NCBI GenBank assembly: GCA_022393335.1
Contig: JAJEKB010020218.1
Location: forward strand, 474,104-538,103
Direction: 5' to 3'
DNA from: Macrotrachela quadricornifera
Taxonomy: Eukaryota; Rotifera; Eurotatoria; Philodinida; Philodinidae
Length of the DNA: 64,000 nucleotides
A model generated the notes under the pieces. That model was not told where the DNA came from. It worked only from the letters and a program-made list of their open reading frames with translations, and did not search any database. This document shows, piece by piece, positions 58,919-64,000 of the stretch (positions within the stretch are counted from its first letter, which is position 1; every line of letters starts with the position of its first letter). Made by a program: the position numbers and the translations under genes.

Positions 58919-61510
58919 ATGAACCCAATAAAATCGCCACAAATACCTCCTTCCTCAAAAGGTGCAACTATGCATCGACGTACTAATGTACGAATGGTTC
59001 AAAATGTTCTTCTCATATGGTTGAGCAATAGTATTGATAATAATACTGAAAACTGTCAGAACACGATGACACAACTACGACGTGTTGTTAACACTATTGA
59101 GATATTTAATGATGGTGTTCAATGCATTGATTTTCTTAGGGATGTTACCAACGAAAAAGTTATCATGATTATCTCTGGTGCATTGTGTCAAGACATAGTG
59201 CCTCTAATTCATAATATTGTTCAACTTCATGCCATTTTTATCTTTTGTAACAACGAAAAACAATATGAACAATGGGCCAAAGAATGGCCCAAAATCAAGG
59301 ACGTATTTACAGAAATTCAATCAATCTGTAAAGCCATTAAAGAGGCGGCACAACAATGCGAACAAAATGCCATATCCATTAGCTTCGTACCCACAAGTGG
59401 CGATATATCAAATAAAAAATTCGATCAACTCGACTGTTCATTTATGTACACACAAATCCTCAAAGAAATATTATTAACAATTACCTTTGAAGAGCAGCAT
59501 ATTAAAGAATTTATTGATTATTGTTATGAACAATTTTCCAACAATGATCATGAATTCAACAAAATAACAAGGTTCGAACAAGAATATCATGTTAAAGCAC
59601 CTATTTGGTGGTACACATGTGATAGCTTCATATATACCATGCTTAATCGCGCACTCAGACTGATGGATGTGGACATTATTATTAAAATCGGTTTCTTTAT
59701 CAGTGATCTTCATCATCACATTGAAAAACTGCATTTGGAACAATTTGGTAAACATCATATTAGTGAAACCTTCACGCTCTATCGTGGCCAGGGTTTGCCC
59801 AAAACAGATTTTGATCAAATGATGAACACAAAGGGTGGATTAATATCTTTTAATAACTTTCTATCTACCAGTGAAGATCGTGATGTTTCTTTTGCTTTTG
59901 CGGAAAGCAACGTAACAAACCCTGATTTGATGGGAATTCTTTTTGTCATTACTATTGATCCATTGATATCTACAACGCCCTTTGCTTCCATTAAAGATGT
60001 CAGCTACTTCGAAGGGGAAAATGAAATTCTCTTCTCAATGCACACAGTTTTTCGCATCTGTGATATTAAACCAATGGGAGAAATTAACCGTCTCTACCAG
60101 GTGAACTTAACACTTATTAATTATAATGACCAAGATCTTCGGGTGCTTACTGATCGTATACGAGAAGAAACTTTTCCCAATTCCATAGGATGGAATCGGT
60201 TGGGCCAATTACTACTTAAATTAGGTCAATTCGAAAAGGCGCAACAAGTTTATGAAGTTCTGCTTGGGCAGTCAAAGAATGAGAATGATGAAGCACATAT
60301 TTATGTTCAACTTGGTAGGGCGAAGAACCATCAGGGTAAATATGATGAGGCCATAATATTCTATGAGAAATCACTTGAAATCTACAAAAAAACATTTCTT
60401 CCAAATCATCCTGATTTGAGTATCGTCTACAGCAACATTAGTAGTGTATATTTTAACATGGGTGAGTACTCAAAAGCACTTTGGTCTGACGAAAAAGCTC
60501 TTGAAATTCGACAACAATCACTTCCTCCAAATCATCCTGATTTAGCTTCTTCCTACAATAACATCGGTAATGTATATAATGACATGGGTGAGTATTCGAA
60601 AGCACTTTGGTCTTATGAAAAAGCCCTTGAAATTCGACAAAAATCACTTCCTCCGAATCATCCTGATTTGGCTTCTTCCTACAACAATATCGGTATTGTG
60701 TATGACGACATGTGTGAGTACCCGAAAGCTCTTTGGTCTTACGGAAAAGCTCTTGAAATTCGACAGCAATCACTTCCTCCGAATCATCCTGATTTGGCTG
60801 CCACCTATAATAATATCGGTTTAGTGTATGACAACATGGGTGAATATTCAAAAGCACTTTCGTCTCATGAAAAAGCAGTTGAAATTAAACAACAATCACT
60901 TCCTTCAAATCATCCTGATTTAGCTTTTTCCTACAACAACATCGGTTTGGTTTATTACAATATGGGGGAATGGTCGAAAGCAATTTCATCTCACGAAAAA
61001 GCCCTTGAAATTCGCCAACAATCACTTCCTTCAAATCATCCGCTTTTGGCTTTTTCCTATAACAACATCGGTTTGGTGTATAAGAACATGGGCGAGTACT
61101 CGAAAGCACTTTCGTATTATAAACAAGCCCTTAAAATTAGACAGCACTCACTGCCTTCGAATCATCGAGACTTAGCCTGGACCTACAACAACATTGGTAA
61201 TGCGTATAACAAAATGCATAACTACTTCAGAGCACTTTCATTTCATGAAAAAGCTCTCGAAATCCGACAACAAACACTTCCTACAAATCATCCTGATATC
61301 GCCCATTCGCACGAGAATATTGGTAAAGTGTATGAAAACCTCGGTGAATACTCGAAAGCACTTTCATTCTATGAACATGCTGTAGATATTGGACGACGAT
61401 CATTGCCCTCAAATAATCGTAATCTTGAAAAATGGACAAAGAATCTTAACAGAATAAAAGAGAAACTAATTTCTACTTGTGTTTTCGGACAAAATGAAAT
61501 GTTTCAATAG
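58919..61510 (+). CDS. ADP-ribosyltransferase domain fused to kinesin-light-chain-type TPRs
   Basis: Intronless, 863 residues. About residues 20-165 form an alpha/beta N-terminal region. The ART domain (about 190-410) shows the R-S-E signature: R289 in YRGQG, STS at 316-318 after NFL, and E367-N-E369 in GENEILFS. This predicts arginine-type mono-ADP-ribosyl transfer from NAD; the target is unknown. Ten TPRs follow (about 420-845): one diverged unit, then nine 42-residue units with YNNIG.VY..MGEYSKAL....KALEIRQQSLP.NHPDLA. There is no signal peptide or membrane helix, so cytosolic action is likely, with the TPRs as a binding platform. The family is strongly expanded in bdelloid rotifers. The ATG at 58919 is the first in frame, and TGTAATGAACC gives a plain context. 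Confidence 0.9.
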   Translation: MNPIKSPQIPPSSKGATMHRRTNVRMVQNVLLIWLSNSIDNNTENCQNTMTQLRRVVNTIEIFNDGVQCIDFLRDVTNEKVIMIISGALCQDIVPLIHNIVQLHAIFIFCNNEKQYEQWAKEWPKIKDVFTEIQSICKAIKEAAQQCEQNAISISFVPTSGDISNKKFDQLDCSFMYTQILKEILLTITFEEQHIKEFIDYCYEQFSNNDHEFNKITRFEQEYHVKAPIWWYTCDSFIYTMLNRALRLMDVDIIIKIGFFISDLHHHIEKLHLEQFGKHHISETFTLYRGQGLPKTDFDQMMNTKGGLISFNNFLSTSEDRDVSFAFAESNVTNPDLMGILFVITIDPLISTTPFASIKDVSYFEGENEILFSMHTVFRICDIKPMGEINRLYQVNLTLINYNDQDLRVLTDRIREETFPNSIGWNRLGQLLLKLGQFEKAQQVYEVLLGQSKNENDEAHIYVQLGRAKNHQGKYDEAIIFYEKSLEIYKKTFLPNHPDLSIVYSNISSVYFNMGEYSKALWSDEKALEIRQQSLPPNHPDLASSYNNIGNVYNDMGEYSKALWSYEKALEIRQKSLPPNHPDLASSYNNIGIVYDDMCEYPKALWSYGKALEIRQQSLPPNHPDLAATYNNIGLVYDNMGEYSKALSSHEKAVEIKQQSLPSNHPDLAFSYNNIGLVYYNMGEWSKAISSHEKALEIRQQSLPSNHPLLAFSYNNIGLVYKNMGEYSKALSYYKQALKIRQHSLPSNHRDLAWTYNNIGNAYNKMHNYFRALSFHEKALEIRQQTLPTNHPDIAHSHENIGKVYENLGEYSKALSFYEHAVDIGRRSLPSNNRNLEKWTKNLNRIKEKLISTCVFGQNEMFQ
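60294..61430 (+). repeat. 126-bp tandem repeats encoding the TPR array
   Basis: Nine units of 126 bp in frame, each containing a form of CTTCC.CC.AATCATCCTGA and AACA.CATCGGT. The central units are the most alike. Repeats this similar can change number by unequal exchange and may be collapsed or expanded in assembly. Confidence 0.85.
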
Positions 61511-61984
61511 AAAATAAAAGAAATCCTGATGTCGTTCAGAATACCATGGGATCCCACTCACTGATCAGATAGCCAGTAGAACGGGCATGTATTGTATAAA
61601 AGATTCTCACTCAGGATCATGTATTACCATGTACGGTCGTATACGGCAGCATATGTTCAGATATATAAAACTCTTATGGAAGAAGGTGAATACAACTTCA
61701 ATGAATTGGAAGTATTTTAGAATAAGTCTGTTTTTATTCTCTTTCTCGTAGAGAAGGATCTTACAAACATAAATTGTTTGCTTGCTTGCTTGCTTGTCTG
61801 TATGTCCACAGAGGGTCAGAAACACATAAGGATTGACTGAACGGTAATCGCAACCGAGAAACTCAAATCTGAGGTCAGCTTCTTAAAATATTTTATGGAT
61901 CAATTCTTTGAACAAACGACCAGTTTTCAACAAGAAACAATGGGTTTTATAAAGTTTGATCGAAGACAATTGAGGTCGAGGAAC
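61511..61984. other. Intergenic with a short TTGC microsatellite
   Basis: No gene. A TTGC/TGCT tetranucleotide run lies at about 61779-61796. Confidence 0.5.
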
Positions 61985-62880
61985 TTAAATCTGACTTCGG
62001 CTTTTTGTGTACTCAAAAAGTGAGTACACTCTAAAATCGATCTGTATGTCCGGCCGTTTACACGATAATTCTTCACAATTTCAGTCAATTGAGATGAAAT
62101 TTTGCGCACAGAATTGTCTCATCAATATTTTGGCTGAGAGAAGAAGATGAGAAGGATTCGTCAAGAAATAGGTGAGTTATCGAAATAATTGTCATTATTG
62201 ACCAGACCATCTCTTAGGGAGGGTACAGGGACTTTTTCAAAAAAAATACTTTTTCTCGGAATTATTTAAAACATATATGAATTGACTCAGTTTTTAACAA
62301 TGATTCCGAATATGATATTAATTTTGAATCAAATCGTAGTTTTTCAAGTGAAAATTGACTAAATAGAGTCCCAACAATACAAAAGACCTATGTCCTGCGA
62401 GCAGTGTGCCCAAATATGTCTCAGATGATTAGTGGTTTTGTCGCTACTAAAAAGAGTTATCAAATGGAAAAAATCCGACACTCGATAGCTGTTATTATTG
62501 GTGGATTATTGTGAAAATACTGATGTCTTTGTGTACCATATATATATCATAGATCGATGAGGTTACCTATGACCATAATTTCGCTAGATACAAGCACAAA
62601 TCCATCCTGAAATAACTCCTCCTACCCCTATTACTTCTTTTATCTCATACATTGCTCAGTTGAGTAGAATGAATTTGAAGACTAAACTGTTTTCTATCCA
62701 ATTGAGATATCCCAGAGCTCAAATGGCCAATTCACTCACGAGATAAGGTCAAAATGCTGAGTATATACTCAAGATAGTTAGTTTTTAGACAGTGTCGATC
62801 AAAATTAATTTCTCGTCAATTCTTTTTACTTTTTGAAGTACACATAATACTCGGATTTAAATGCGAGGTTTTCACATTTA
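61985..62880 (-). repeat. Inverted copy of the repeat at 19.1-20.7 kb
   Basis: It starts with TTTTTGTGTACTCAAAAAGTGAG and ends with CTTTTTGAAGTACACATAATACTCGGATTTAAATG, the mirror of the copy nested in the mariner. At about 0.9 kb it is shorter than that copy (about 1.6 kb), which has extra sequence in the middle. Both ends are present, so this is probably one complete non-autonomous element. Confidence 0.7.
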
Positions 62881-63502
62881 TTTCATTCTGCTCTTCTATC
62901 GATTCTACTGGATGTATAAGATATTTTAATTTTTCCTATACAGACAATTGAAATATGGGGTTGATATTATATGTTCAGTACAATTTAAAATTTTCCTCTA
63001 GGAAAAAATAAAATTTATTTTCTCCTAGGAGAAGGTAAAATTCTAATTTTTCCTAGAAAATACCCATTTACAATTCAAGTTTTAAATTCTCCTAGATGAA
63101 TATATTTTAACCATGTTAATTTGACAATGAGAGCTTTAATTTCGTTCAAATATATCCCATTTTTTCATGGACAGTACAAACACTTCCATTGTTAGATATC
63201 CACAATAATTAATAATGCTGAAATTGTTTTAAAAGAGTTTTATTTAGAGATGTATTGAGATGGGGAAACTTGATCTGTCTTGATCTCAAATTCTGAAGAT
63301 CTCTAATTTTATTATAACAATGAATATTGAACACATATCTTCTCAGACAATAAGCTATATAAATTCACAATAAATATTACGATAAATATAAGCCAAGATT
63401 AAAAGAATATTGCACATAAAAAGCAAAGATATAATTGTTATTATTAAATAATCGACTAAACTAATTTCTATTTGTTCTAAATGAAAAAAAATAATAATAT
63501 TT
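62881..63502. other. Intergenic; CCTAGG-type palindromes at 62990-63110
   Basis: A 120-bp patch contains TCCTCTAGGAAAA, TCTCCTAGGAGAA, TTTCCTAGAAAA and TCTCCTAGATG, all variants of a palindromic core within AT-rich DNA. No gene. It is the 3' flank of the partial GPCR. Confidence 0.45.
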
Positions 63503-64000
63503 TCATAAAAATAAAACTACTAACCGATTTTGTTTAATGTTTAATCGTGTTTGTAACGTTGTTCTATATCTCTTAACAGTTGTACGAAGTTCTGTTTTAT
63601 ATAATTTTGATGGTAAAACAAATACAACAAGACAAAGCATTGAAGGGAGAAATGAAACAAAATATCCAATAAGATATAACCACGGTTTTCGATTTGATTC
63701 AATACAACCTGAAACAAAAGATATTATTAAACGTGGCAAAGCAAGAATAGTTAAAAGTATTGGAGCTATTAATAAATGACGATGATATTGAATTTGTTGT
63801 AATAATATAGCGCGATGATGAGATTCTGTATGTTCCATACGTGTTTTTCGTCTAGTTGTCGTTACAATAATAATAATAGCTGAAATAATATTAGTAATAA
63901 ATGGAATAAAAAAATGAAATATATGAATAAATTTATCATAAAATTGAATATTCGATGGATAACTAAGAATACACCAAATACGTTTTTCGTCATCATTATC
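63503..64000 (-). CDS. Rhodopsin-type GPCR, C-terminal part (cut by window edge)
   Basis: The open frame runs from the window end to 63503. TM5 (IHIFHFFIPFITNIISAIIII), a basic loop with TRRKTR, TM6 (LLIAPILLTILALPRLIISF followed by a Cys) and TM7 (YLIGYFVSFLPSMLCLVVFVLPS) are visible, followed by a basic cytoplasmic tail. The LALPRLI TM6 and the YF.SF.PS....VFVLPS TM7 are typical of a bdelloid-expanded receptor group and differ from the receptor at 21-22 kb. A donor-like GTTAG near 63520 could mark another exon. The start lies beyond the window. Confidence 0.8.
   Translation of the reverse strand, partial: DNDDEKRIWCILSYPSNIQFYDKFIHIFHFFIPFITNIISAIIIIVTTTRRKTRMEHTESHHRAILLQQIQYHRHLLIAPILLTILALPRLIISFVSGCIESNRKPWLYLIGYFVSFLPSMLCLVVFVLPSKLYKTELRTTVKRYRTTLQTRLNIKQNRLVVLFL

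Noticed and set aside
60216..61109. Minus-strand repeated frames opposite the TPR array
   Set aside because: Antisense translation of the 126-bp repeats; the plus strand explains them fully.

Overview
The window looks like nuclear DNA of a bdelloid rotifer (inference). It is AT-rich, and the introns are mostly 44-60 bp with GT..AG ends unless a transposon has expanded them. Several gene types are familiar from bdelloids: an ADP-ribosyltransferase (ART) fused to kinesin-light-chain-type TPRs, a divergent ART relative, rhodopsin-type GPCRs with a bdelloid-style TM6-TM7, a kelch propeller, and a large secreted multidomain protein. Decayed DNA transposons of several superfamilies fill much of the rest. 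I see no rRNA, tRNA, CRISPR or bacterial operon structure.

Layout. 1-3.6 kb: a subtilase prodomain fragment (-) and a broken Tc1/mariner copy. 3.8-15.8 kb: an eight-exon minus-strand gene for a 298-residue single-pass membrane protein of unknown family; three of its introns hold six long inverted-repeat (foldback) elements. 17.9-20.7 kb: a DD34D mariner with a second repeat nested in it; relatives of that repeat lie at 29.8 and 62 kb. 21.1-22.1 kb: a two-exon GPCR (-). 24.4-25.5 kb: a seven-blade kelch protein (-). 25.9-27.9 kb: a decayed DDE transposon. 28.3-37.9 kb: one minus-strand gene with a signal peptide and four tandem copies of a three-exon cassette (A, B, C), each cassette starting and ending in intron phase 1. 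39.8 kb: an assembly gap with the same sequence on both sides. 41.1-46.5 kb: a transposon with TTAA target duplications and 586-bp terminal repeats, encoding a seven-exon Mutator/Kolobok-like transposase, inserted into the right arm of an older inverted-repeat element whose left arm keeps the uninterrupted site. 47.7-48.5 kb: an intronless metallo-beta-lactamase-fold gene. 50.5-51.0 kb: a hAT-like MITE built from palindromic repeats. 53.1-53.4 kb: FG-GAP debris. 53.9-55.4 kb: a divergent ART-like gene (-). 56.5-58.3 kb: a Penelope GIY-YIG fragment and a piggyBac pseudogene. 58.9-61.5 kb: an intact ART-TPR gene (+). 63.5-64 kb: the 3' part of a second GPCR (-), cut by the window edge.

The genes do not form a pathway. 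The strongest observations are the four-cassette secreted protein, reconstructed by matching splice phases across 14 exons; the nested TTAA element with its empty site in the same window; the foldback-stuffed membrane-protein gene; and the pair of ART-domain genes that differ in catalytic context and in the presence of TPRs. All exon models were made by eye from splice signals and phase, without RNA evidence.
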